Of a stretch of DNA of 64,000 bases, positions 42,272-49,848 are shown one piece after another. The notes beneath the pieces are model-generated. The model saw nothing but the letters and a program-made list of their open reading frames with translations, was not told the DNA's origin and did no database searches. Each line of letters starts with the position of its first letter. Position 1 is the first letter of the stretch. The stretch covers positions 62,001-126,000 of the forward strand of contig NZ_JAGGLV010000019.1 of assembly GCF_017874735.1 (NCBI RefSeq). Direction: 5' to 3'. Source of the DNA: Paenibacillus silagei. Its GTDB lineage: Bacteria; Bacillota; Bacilli; Paenibacillales; Paenibacillaceae. Both the position numbers and the translations under genes were made by a program.

Positions 42272-43393
42272 TCAGCTGCCCGGTACGTAGATTTTGTCGA
42301 AAATCCCACCGTCATTGAAGTGCTTCGCCTGCGTCTCCTTCCAGGTTCCGAATTTATCCGCCAGGGTGAACAGCTTGATCTCCGGGAATTGATCCTTGAA
42401 CTCGGCCTTTACGCTATCCAGTGTCGGACGGTAATAGTTCTCGGCAGCAATCTTCTGGCCTTCCTCGGTGTAGAGATATTTCAGATAGGCATCTGCTACC
42501 TCACGCGTTCCTCTTTTATCGACGACCTTATCCACCACAGCAACCGGCGGCTCAGCCAGAATACTCTCTGACGGATTCACAATCTCGAATTTATCCGGAC
42601 CCAGCTCCTTGATGGACAGATAAGCCTCATTCTCCCAGGCGATCAACACATCTCCGATGCCGCGTTCCACGAAGGTAGTGGTTGAGCCGCGTGCTCCGGT
42701 GTCCAGGACCGGTACATTCTTGAACAGCTTTTGCACGAATTCCTGAGCCTTGGCTTCATCATTATTATTGTGGTCCAGCGCATAGCCCCAGGCAGCCAGG
42801 TAGTTCCAGCGGGCACCGCCGGAGGTCTTGGGGTTAGGGGTGATGACCTCTACGCCTTCCTTAAGCAGATCCGGCCAATCCTTGATGCCCTTCGGGTTGC
42901 CTTTGCGGACCAGGAAGACGATGGTGGAGGTATATGGGGAGCTGTTATGCTCATATTTACTCTGCCAGTCCGCGCCAATCAAGCCGGCCTCCTGAAGCGC
43001 ATCAATGTCATACCCGAGCGCCAGCGTAACGACATCCGCCTCCAGGCCATCCAGCACAGCCCGGCTCTGCTTGCCCGATCCGCCATGCGATTGCTTAACG
43101 GTTACCTTCTGGCCGGTCTCCTTCTCCCAGTAGGCGGCGAAGGCCTTGTTATAGTTCTCATACAGCTCACGCGTCGGATCGTAGGATACATTCAGCAGCT
43201 CCACCGGATCTTTGGCCTGTGTCTGGGTGGCTTCCGGTGCTGAAGATGCATTCGCAGCCGCTTCTGTTGCTGCCGGGGCCGCTGTTCCTGCACCCGCACT
43301 ATTCCCTGCATTACTGTTCCCGCAAGCCGTAAGCCCTGCCGTCAATATCAATGCAACCCCGGCGAGAAGCCCCTTCTTGATCCCTTTTGTCAT
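42272..43393 (-). CDS. sbp: sulfate-binding lipoprotein
   Basis: Substrate-binding component of the sulfate importer. Start MTKGIKKGLLAGVALILTAGLTACGN with GGGGGAG 8 bases upstream; the lipobox is LTAC, followed by an Ala/Thr-rich linker to about residue 60. VELLNVSYDPTRELYENYNKAF, KQSHGGSGKQSRAVLDGLEADVVTLALGYDIDAL and NPKTSGGARWNYLAAWGYAL are sulfate-binding-protein signatures. First gene of the operon sbp-cysT-cysW-yezD; no cysA ATPase follows. Confidence 0.96.
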   Translation of the reverse strand: MTKGIKKGLLAGVALILTAGLTACGNSNAGNSAGAGTAAPAATEAAANASSAPEATQTQAKDPVELLNVSYDPTRELYENYNKAFAAYWEKETGQKVTVKQSHGGSGKQSRAVLDGLEADVVTLALGYDIDALQEAGLIGADWQSKYEHNSSPYTSTIVFLVRKGNPKGIKDWPDLLKEGVEVITPNPKTSGGARWNYLAAWGYALDHNNNDEAKAQEFVQKLFKNVPVLDTGARGSTTTFVERGIGDVLIAWENEAYLSIKELGPDKFEIVNPSESILAEPPVAVVDKVVDKRGTREVADAYLKYLYTEEGQKIAAENYYRPTLDSVKAEFKDQFPEIKLFTLADKFGTWKETQAKHFNDGGIFDKIYVPGS

Positions 43394-43541
43394 CCCAACC
43401 ACTCCCCCATAATAGTCTTGTAACAAGCAATAGACGCAGGAAAGCCCGCTTGCGGCAAGTCAAACCGGTCTTATAGACACGTATCTGCGAGCCTGAAGCA
43501 GGCGTTCCTCCGTCTGTACGGTAAGAACTTATTCGATTATT

Positions 43542-43597
43542 CCTACCCATTTAGTAGGTTATACAGATATAATACTGAACGCTTCCCGCGCTGTCAA
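43542..43597 (-). promoter_or_regulatory. sulfate operon promoter with inverted repeat at the start point
   Basis: Minus strand TTGACA (43597-43592), 17-bp spacer, TATTAT (43574-43569). The inverted repeat CCTAC, seven bases, GTAGG followed by AATA (43558-43539) covers about +4 to +20. The layout fits repression when sulfur is plentiful; the GGAATA end recalls CymR sites of Bacillales, but I cannot confirm the regulator. The leader to sbp is about 170 bases. Confidence 0.65.
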
Positions 43598-43717
43598 ACC
43601 TTTTTTTCACTTTGAATGAAAGACGGCGATCGCTGGACCCGGGGCAGGAAGTGGCGCCCGTTCCTGTAAGACCCACTTGTTATTGTTGCCCCAAAGTAAT
43701 ATCATTGCTACATCTTA

Positions 43718-43772
43718 TTGAGCGAAAATAGAGCGAATTCATATAAATAGAAACGGCATCACAGTTTCTATT
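43718..43772 (+). promoter_or_regulatory. promoter and inverted repeat before the membrane hydrolase gene
   Basis: TTGAGC (43718-43723), 18-bp spacer, TATAAA (43742-43747). It overlaps a perfect 9-bp inverted repeat, AATAGAAAC, nine bases, GTTTCTATT (43746-43772). This could be an operator at the start point or a leader hairpin before the ribosome binding site. Confidence 0.5.
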
Positions 43773-43800
43773 ATTGCCGCTTACACCGGGGGAAATAATC

Positions 43801-46128
43801 ATGGGAATGGATTTGGAGTATGGTCCCGCGCCGCAGGGACCGCGGCTGCACAGGCGTGTATTCAGAGAACTGGGCAGACGTATCCTGGAGACGTACAGGT
43901 ATGATACTACTTTATGGAGGACTGCACTCAGCGGCCCGTGGACGCTATGCATTCTGGCTTTTTCTATAGTTATTATGGGTATTCCTACCGGACTCGGAAG
44001 CGCAGCGGATATTATGCTGGCAGCCGGCGCGGGGACGCTAGTTATGGCGCTGGCCGGCAATCTGCTGGCTGTGCTGCTCTCCCTAACCGGACTCCGCTGT
44101 CCGCATCTGTTCGCAGGCTCTTTGCTCAGCAGCTATGGGACTATATTGCTGATCCTGTATTTTTCCGATCTGGAGCTTGGAGCTGCAGCCGTTGTCGCCT
44201 GTATCGCAGCCTTGGCCTGCGGGTTAGGGGGACTTGCGGCCGGTCTGCTGCGGACCCGGAGAATGTTCACCGGTGGTCTGCTGGCAGCGGCACTCTTCCT
44301 CTCCCCCTTCGCACTGGCCTATGGCTATGGGACGGGAAGCAGCCCGGTACCTGTACCCTCGCTTCAGAGTCTGGCGGCGGACGGACAGGTGCTTCCCATA
44401 ACTGCGGATGATCCCGCCCAGCCGGGAGACTACACGTTCCACAGCTTCACCTACGGCGGCGGCAAGGATCTGCAGCGCAAGGCATATGGCAAGGATGTCC
44501 TGCTAGCCTCTGCTTCCGTGGATGCTACCGAATATATCTCTTCCTGGCCCGTGCTGCGGACCCTGTTCTGGGGGTTCGATCCCGCTTCCCTCCCGCTGAA
44601 TGCCAGAGTGTGGATGCCGGATGGGGACGGGCCTTATCCGCTGGTGCTCATGGTCCATGGCAACCATATGATGGAGGACTTCTCCGAGGACGGCTATGCC
44701 TATCTTGGTGAATTACTGGCCAGCCGGGGCTTCATCGCGGTCACCCTGGATGAGAATTTCCTGAATTATTCGGCCTGGTCGGGTATTCCGGACAACGACT
44801 TCAAGGCGCGGACCTGGATGATTCTGAAGCATCTGCAGCAGATCGGCAGCTTCGCGGAGCAGCCCGGCACCCCCTTTTACCAGAAGGTTGATTATGACTC
44901 TGTTGCACTGCTTGGCCACAGCCGCGGCGGGCAGGCCGTAGCCATGGCTGCGGATGCGGCGCGCTGGTTCGGCAGTGATCCGGTTCTGGACGCTATTCAG
45001 CAGTTCCATATTACTTCGGTCATTGCCCTGGCACCTACGGATAAAATGATCGACAGCAAGCAGGCCCGTCTAACCGATGTGAGCTATCTGACACTCCAGG
45101 GCGCCCGTGACGGCGATGTACATGATTTCTACGGGGATCGTCAATATATGCGCTCTTCCTACACCGGCAATACCCCTGGCTTCAAAAGTTCGCTCTATAT
45201 TGCCGACGCTAATCACAGCCAGTTCAATACGGACTGGGGGCTATATGACCAGACGCTGCCTACCGGCCTGTTCCTGAAGCGCTCCCGGATCATGGACGGG
45301 GAGGAGCAGCGGAGAATCGCCAAGGTCTATGTCTCTGCCTTCCTGGAGACCACGCTGCACGGGAGGAGCGAGTACCGGCAATTGTTCCGCGATTACCGCA
45401 GCGGTGCCCGGTGGCTGCCGGATACCGCCTACTATAACCGCTTCCAGAGCGGGGCCTATATCACGGTGGCGGACTATGATGAAGACCGCAACCGAGACGC
45501 CGTCCAAGGCGGGACCGTCTCTACTACTACGGGGCTTCACTGGAGCGAAGAGGCCGCGAAGGACCGCGAACGGAACAACAAGCCCTCTTACGGTATTCTG
45601 CTGGAGCGCAGCAGCAGCCCGGATCAGGAGCATACGGATGCCGAGGCCGCTTACAGCATTAGGCTTAGCGACACGCTGACTCAGACGCTTGCGGAATCCC
45701 CTGCCGTAGAGGGACTGACCTTCTCCCTGGCGAACCATAATTCCGGTCCTAACGAGGATGGAGATTCCAAGCCGCTGCCGGAGGCAGAGCTCTCCCCGGA
45801 GGTAGAGGTGGAGCTGACCGACAGTAAAGACACCTCTGCAAGAATTCCCCTGGACGAAGTGATGGATATTCTGCCGCTGCCGCAGACTGAGTTTACGCTT
45901 AGTCCATGGCTGGAGGAGCGGATCAGTGACGGCAAATTCGGCAACCTCTCGGAAGCCGTCTACCAGACGTACAAGCTGCCCTTCGAGCTGTTCCTTGAGG
46001 AAGAGCCCGAGCTTGATCCGGATAGTCTGACAGACATCACCTTTTATCTGCAAGGGACAGAAGACAAGATTATGCTGGATGACATCGGCTTCTATGAGCG
46101 GGAGGACCCGCTGACAGGAGTGAATTAA
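43801..46128 (+). CDS. membrane-anchored alpha/beta hydrolase, 775 aa
   Basis: Start MGMDLEYGPAPQG lies 7 bases after GGGGGA; an in-frame TTG nine codons earlier is less likely. About five membrane segments occupy residues 45-190. The large C-terminal part is an alpha/beta-hydrolase of the PAF-acetylhydrolase/chlorophyllase-like type: PYPLVLMVHGNHMMEDF (oxyanion loop), VALLGHSRGGQAVAMA (nucleophile Ser), ADANHSQFNTDWG (His). About 220 further residues form a beta-rich region of unknown role ending in an acidic segment. The catalytic part should face outside. Substrate unknown; lipid, ester or polyester are possible. Confidence 0.83.
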   Translation: MGMDLEYGPAPQGPRLHRRVFRELGRRILETYRYDTTLWRTALSGPWTLCILAFSIVIMGIPTGLGSAADIMLAAGAGTLVMALAGNLLAVLLSLTGLRCPHLFAGSLLSSYGTILLILYFSDLELGAAAVVACIAALACGLGGLAAGLLRTRRMFTGGLLAAALFLSPFALAYGYGTGSSPVPVPSLQSLAADGQVLPITADDPAQPGDYTFHSFTYGGGKDLQRKAYGKDVLLASASVDATEYISSWPVLRTLFWGFDPASLPLNARVWMPDGDGPYPLVLMVHGNHMMEDFSEDGYAYLGELLASRGFIAVTLDENFLNYSAWSGIPDNDFKARTWMILKHLQQIGSFAEQPGTPFYQKVDYDSVALLGHSRGGQAVAMAADAARWFGSDPVLDAIQQFHITSVIALAPTDKMIDSKQARLTDVSYLTLQGARDGDVHDFYGDRQYMRSSYTGNTPGFKSSLYIADANHSQFNTDWGLYDQTLPTGLFLKRSRIMDGEEQRRIAKVYVSAFLETTLHGRSEYRQLFRDYRSGARWLPDTAYYNRFQSGAYITVADYDEDRNRDAVQGGTVSTTTGLHWSEEAAKDRERNNKPSYGILLERSSSPDQEHTDAEAAYSIRLSDTLTQTLAESPAVEGLTFSLANHNSGPNEDGDSKPLPEAELSPEVEVELTDSKDTSARIPLDEVMDILPLPQTEFTLSPWLEERISDGKFGNLSEAVYQTYKLPFELFLEEEPELDPDSLTDITFYLQGTEDKIMLDDIGFYEREDPLTGVN

Positions 46129-46164
46129 CCGGACATCATTCTATTTATCTGTAGAAAAAATAAC

Positions 46165-46220
46165 AACAGCCCAAATTGCCCCCTGTCGCCTTATTCCGGC
46201 TAACAGGGGGCTTTGCTGTT
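46165..46220 (-). terminator. terminator downstream of the lactonase gene
   Basis: Two-part stem: AACAGC with GCTGTT outside and GCCCCCTGT with ACAGGGGGC inside. On the minus strand it is followed by GTTATTTTTT. It may also stop the convergent hydrolase transcript. Confidence 0.8.
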
Positions 46221-46244
46221 CCTGCACAGAGATGCTTGTCCAGG

Positions 46245-47297
46245 TTAGTCCAGGGCTACAAGGCAGACAGGTGCCGGCACTTCCAGCTCATTGCCGGTAG
46301 GGATCAGCCGTCCGGTCTCACTGTCTATGCGGAAGGAGGCAATATTGCCGCTGTTCTGGTTAGCAGCGAGCAGCATGCCGCCGATCAGAGCGAAGTTACG
46401 CGGTGTCCGTCCCCCGGAAGTCACCCAGTCCTCCGCTTCCAGCAGACCCGTAGCCTTATCAATATGGAACAGTGCGATGCTGTCATGCCCACGGTTGGAT
46501 ACGTAGAGGTAGCGTCCGCATGGTGATACATGGATATCTGCAGCCGTATCATCACTTCCGGCGGTATAATGCTCCGGGAGACTGCTGATACTCTGCAGGA
46601 GCTTCAGATTGCCCTGAGGCTCATCATTGGCGAACACGGTAACCGTATTGTTCAGTTCATTAACCAAATAGATCCATTGCCGCGAAGGATGAACCGCCAG
46701 ATGGCGCGGTCCTGAGCCTGGAGGAAGCTCTACCTCCCGGTGAGTGACCAGCTTCCCGTCCTCCACACGATAGAACACGATCTGGTCGAGACCGAGATCA
46801 CAGACCAGTACATGATCACCCGTCTTGTCCGGAATCACGGAATGGGGATGGGGGGCATCCTGACGGTCGCTGCGGATTCCCGAGCCCTCATGCTTCACCT
46901 GGGAGGACATCTCCTGTAATGACCCGTCCTCTTTCAGCGGGAACACATTGACATTCCCTCCCGTATAGTTAGACACGGCTATGTAATCTCCCTTCGGAGC
47001 CACCGAGACATAGCAGGGCGCGCCGCCCCCGGTCACTCTGCTGCCCAGCGGATGAAGCGCTTTGCTGCCGGGATCAATGGAGTAGGCATGAACCTCACCC
47101 TCATCCTGCTCACTCACTGCATATAATACCGTCTGCGCCGCATTAACCGCCAGATAGGAAGGATTCAGGATCCCCCGGGTACCGCCCATAACTCTCATTT
47201 CTCCGGTCTCCTTATCCAGCGCACCGAGCAGGATGGCCTCTTTCTCCTCTCTGTTGTACGTTCCAATATAGAATAATACTTCATTAGGCTGGTGCAT
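46245..47297 (-). CDS. lactonase family protein (6-phosphogluconolactonase-like beta-propeller)
   Basis: 350 aa seven-bladed propeller of the YbhE/Pgl type: MHQPNEVLFYIGTYNREEKEAILLGALDKETGEM, NPSYLAVNAAQTVLYAVSE, GDHVLVCDLGLDQIVFYRVE, PPGSGPRHLAVHPSRQWIYLVNELNNTVTVF and HVSPCGRYLYVSNRGHDSIALF. AAGGAG lies 8 bases before the ATG; 21 upstream codons are excluded. Hydrolysis of 6-phosphogluconolactone in the pentose phosphate pathway is the likely role; other lactones are possible. Confidence 0.9.
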   Translation of the reverse strand: MHQPNEVLFYIGTYNREEKEAILLGALDKETGEMRVMGGTRGILNPSYLAVNAAQTVLYAVSEQDEGEVHAYSIDPGSKALHPLGSRVTGGGAPCYVSVAPKGDYIAVSNYTGGNVNVFPLKEDGSLQEMSSQVKHEGSGIRSDRQDAPHPHSVIPDKTGDHVLVCDLGLDQIVFYRVEDGKLVTHREVELPPGSGPRHLAVHPSRQWIYLVNELNNTVTVFANDEPQGNLKLLQSISSLPEHYTAGSDDTAADIHVSPCGRYLYVSNRGHDSIALFHIDKATGLLEAEDWVTSGGRTPRNFALIGGMLLAANQNSGNIASFRIDSETGRLIPTGNELEVPAPVCLVALD

Positions 47298-47485
47298 GGC
47301 AGCGGCTCCTTTGTTTGTATAGTATATAAGCTTATATACCCTGTACACCCCTATACTCACTCAGCGGGTGAACCATAAATTCACTATAACATCTTTATGT
47401 ACCCACTGCGTTATCAGGGTTAAACAGCATAAATTTGGACAGACTGGAATACTAAATAAATGTGTGCCGGCAAAATTTAACACTG

Positions 47486-47510
47486 GTTTAAACGCTGTGC
47501 ATAAGGTTAA
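47486..47510 (+). promoter_or_regulatory. candidate sigma-B promoter of the GlsB/YeaQ-type gene
   Basis: GTTTAA (47486-47491), 13-bp spacer, GGTTAA (47505-47510). This matches the sigma-B pattern GTTTAA / GGGTAA except for one base. It lies about 45 bases before the start of a stress-type gene, which supports the reading. Confidence 0.5.
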
Positions 47511-47554
47511 TAGTAACCATCGAAGACAACAAACACAAAAGGAGCTGAGAGTTA

Positions 47555-47815
47555 ATGAGTTTACTATGGATGTTGATTGTTGGTGGCGTAATTGGTTGGC
47601 TGGCCGGGTTGATTATGGGTAGAGACATTCCAGGCGGAATTATCGGCAACATTATCGCTGGTATTCTCGGTTCATGGCTCGGCGGCATGCTGCTGGGAAG
47701 CTGGGGACCTAAGATCAGCGACTACTATGTCTTCCCTTCACTGATCGGTGCTGTGGTTCTGATCTTTATTGTAAGCCTGATTCTGCGTTCGGTTGGCGGA
47801 CGTAGCCGTTCTTAA
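47555..47815 (+). CDS. GlsB/YeaQ/YmgE-family stress-response membrane protein
   Basis: 86 aa, three membrane segments with many Gly. MSLLWMLIVGGVIGWLAGLIMGRDIPGGIIGNIIAGILGSWLGGMLLGSWGP is the family signature (transglycosylase-associated protein fold). GGAGCTGAG precedes the ATG. Members are general-stress or acid-stress induced. A candidate sigma-B promoter precedes it. Confidence 0.93.
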   Translation: MSLLWMLIVGGVIGWLAGLIMGRDIPGGIIGNIIAGILGSWLGGMLLGSWGPKISDYYVFPSLIGAVVLIFIVSLILRSVGGRSRS

Positions 47816-47861
47816 GCTCTATGGCAGCATGCTTTAACGAAGCTGCTGTACTATACTTAGC

Positions 47862-47900
47862 AAGCAGACCCGCCGGGGTTAGACTCTGGCGGGTTTGCTG
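47862..47900 (+). terminator. terminator of the GlsB/YeaQ-type gene
   Basis: Stem AGCAGACCCGCC pairing with GGCGGGTTTGCT, loop of 13 bases. Confidence 0.8.
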
Positions 47901-48016
47901 TGTGCTTCAGGCAGATCACCCGCATGAGGCAGGCTGCGCATCATTAATGAAATCCGTTCATTATCTGCTATAATGAAGTAAATAGTGACCGAAATCACAG
48001 AGGAGGAACGTGAATT

Positions 48017-48523
48017 ATGGGTAACATCAACCCCTCACTTCTGCATGTGGGCTCCACGCTGGGAGCAGTATTCATGGCGCTGATGGTGATTTTTATCCGC
48101 ATGAAGGCCAGCGCCCGCCCGGTAACCATCCGCAAAATATGGATTCCGCCGCTTGGCATGTCCACCGGCTTCGCCATGTTCGTCGTACCGGAAGTGCGCT
48201 TCCCCTGGTGGTGGGCGGTAGCGGCTTTCCTGGTCGGCTGGTTTATTTTTGCCTACCCGCTAATCCGCAGTACGCGGTTCGAAGAACGTGAAGGGCTGAT
48301 CTATGCCCAGCGCTCCAAGAGCTTCGCCTTCATTCTGCTTGGACTGCTGCTGGTCCGCACCCTGCTCCATGAGTTCATCAACCGGTATGTCTCTGTTCCG
48401 CAGTCCGGCGGATTATTCTTCATTCTGGCCTTCGGCATGATCCTCCACTGGAGACTGTTCATGTATAAGCACTATACCGGAATGCTGCCTGCCGAGCCGC
48501 AGATTCCGCAGCCCCGGGTCTAG
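48017..48523 (+). CDS. ccdC: CcdC-family membrane protein
   Basis: 168 aa with about five membrane segments. SARPVTIRKIWIPPLGMSTGFAMFVVPEVRFPWWWAVAAFLVGW and GGLFFILAFGMILHWRLFMYKHY match B. subtilis CcdC (DUF1453), encoded there near cytochrome c maturation genes although not essential for it. GAGGAG precedes the ATG. No other cytochrome c genes are seen here. Confidence 0.85.
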   Translation: MGNINPSLLHVGSTLGAVFMALMVIFIRMKASARPVTIRKIWIPPLGMSTGFAMFVVPEVRFPWWWAVAAFLVGWFIFAYPLIRSTRFEEREGLIYAQRSKSFAFILLGLLLVRTLLHEFINRYVSVPQSGGLFFILAFGMILHWRLFMYKHYTGMLPAEPQIPQPRV

Positions 48524-48556
48524 GGTGAGGCCGGGATGGATTATATAATTATGTAC

Positions 48557-48605
48557 AAGGGGGTGTCCCCGGCAGCCTTAGGGAGGACTGCCGGGAACAC
48601 CCTTT
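48557..48605 (+). terminator. terminator of ccdC
   Basis: AAGGGGGTGTCCCCGGCAG pairs with CTGCCGGGAACACCCTTT (one bulge or mismatch), loop about 12 bases. Confidence 0.88.
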
Positions 48606-48794
48606 CCTTCTGTCTTCCCAAATGCCCATCAGCTGCATATTATAATTCATAAGAACCCTGATACTCTAACCTTTCATGTGAATTATGGCCAAATAACGGA
48701 CGGGTGCAGCGGGCATTTTCGGTGCGATGTCAGGTAACTTGCGATGAGATCAGTTAGAATAGTACCATACTTGTAGAGAGTGGGGACTGGGCAA

Positions 48795-49757
48795 TTGAAA
48801 AGTAAATCGAGAAAAGTGGCAATCGTCGGCTCCGGCATGGTCGGCTCAAGCGTTGCCTATTCCATGGTGAATCAGGCCATATGCGATGAGATCATGATGA
48901 TTGACCGCACCTACGACCGCGCCATGGCACAAGCACTTGATCTCTCGCACTGCATGGACTTCACCGGAACACGCACCAAGGTCTATGCCGGCACCGCCAG
49001 TGACTGTGCGGGGATGGATGTCGTCATTCTGACGGCAGGCGCCAATCCCAAGCCGGGGCAGACCCGGCTGGATGTACTGGATGCCGCCGCTGTAATTACC
49101 CGGGAGATCATCACCGAGATTATGGCGGGCGGCTTCGATGGGATCTTCGTCGTCGCTGCGAACCCTGTAGATATTGTCACTTATATGGTCTGGCAGATCT
49201 CCGGCCTGCCGCGGCACCGGGTAATCGGCACAGGCACCTCCATCGACTCTTCCCGGCTGAAAACACTGCTGTCGGAGGTGTTCACGATTGATCCGCGCAG
49301 CGTTAACGGCTACGCCCTTGGCGAGCACGGGGAGTCGCAGTTCGTAGCCTGGTCCCATGTGACAATCGGCGGCAAGCCGATTCTGCAGATTATGGAGCAG
49401 CACCGCGAGCGCTTCAGCAGCCTGGACCTTATGGATATCGCCCGCAAGACGAAGGATGCAGGCTGGGAGATTTTTACGCGCAAGGGCTCGACTCACTTCG
49501 GGATCGGCAGTGCCCTCGCTTATATCACCCGCTCCATTCTGAACGACGAGCACAAAATCATCGCCGTCTCCGCCATCCTGGACGGGGAATACGGACAAAG
49601 CGGCGTATGCGCCGGAGTTCCGGCCATTATCGGCAGCAGCGGTATTCAGGAATTGCTGGAGCTGAACCTCAGCGATACAGAGATGGCTAAATTCACCGAC
49701 TCCTGCAATATCATCCGCGCGGGAATTGATAGCCTCACGCTGGAGGAGCAGCACTAA
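48795..49757 (+). CDS. ldh: L-lactate dehydrogenase
   Basis: Reduces pyruvate to L-lactate with NADH, regenerating NAD under low oxygen. Rossmann motif KVAIVGSGMVGSSVAYSM, Asp for NAD in MMIDRTYDRA, active-site Arg loop KPGQTRLDVLD, VAANPVDIVTYM, GTGTSIDSSRLKTLL and the catalytic His in GEHGESQF. Start ambiguous: TTG (used here) is 8 bases after GGGGA and gives the family N-terminus KSKSRKVAIVG; a GTG five codons upstream is the alternative. I did not see a convincing Rex site. Confidence 0.95.
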   Translation: MKSKSRKVAIVGSGMVGSSVAYSMVNQAICDEIMMIDRTYDRAMAQALDLSHCMDFTGTRTKVYAGTASDCAGMDVVILTAGANPKPGQTRLDVLDAAAVITREIITEIMAGGFDGIFVVAANPVDIVTYMVWQISGLPRHRVIGTGTSIDSSRLKTLLSEVFTIDPRSVNGYALGEHGESQFVAWSHVTIGGKPILQIMEQHRERFSSLDLMDIARKTKDAGWEIFTRKGSTHFGIGSALAYITRSILNDEHKIIAVSAILDGEYGQSGVCAGVPAIIGSSGIQELLELNLSDTEMAKFTDSCNIIRAGIDSLTLEEQH

Positions 49758-49776
49758 GCTTAACAGCACAGCCTAT

Positions 49777-49834
49777 ACCGCAAACACCCCTCTGCTTCAC
49801 ACAGTAACCTGTGGGGCAGAGGGGTGTTTGCGGT
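49777..49834. terminator. strong terminator between ldh and the chemoreceptor gene
   Basis: 19-bp stem, ACCGCAAACACCCCTCTGC pairing with GCAGAGGGGTGTTTGCGGT, then GATTTT. The genes are convergent and may share it. Confidence 0.92.
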
Positions 49835-49848
49835 GATTTTACCTGATA

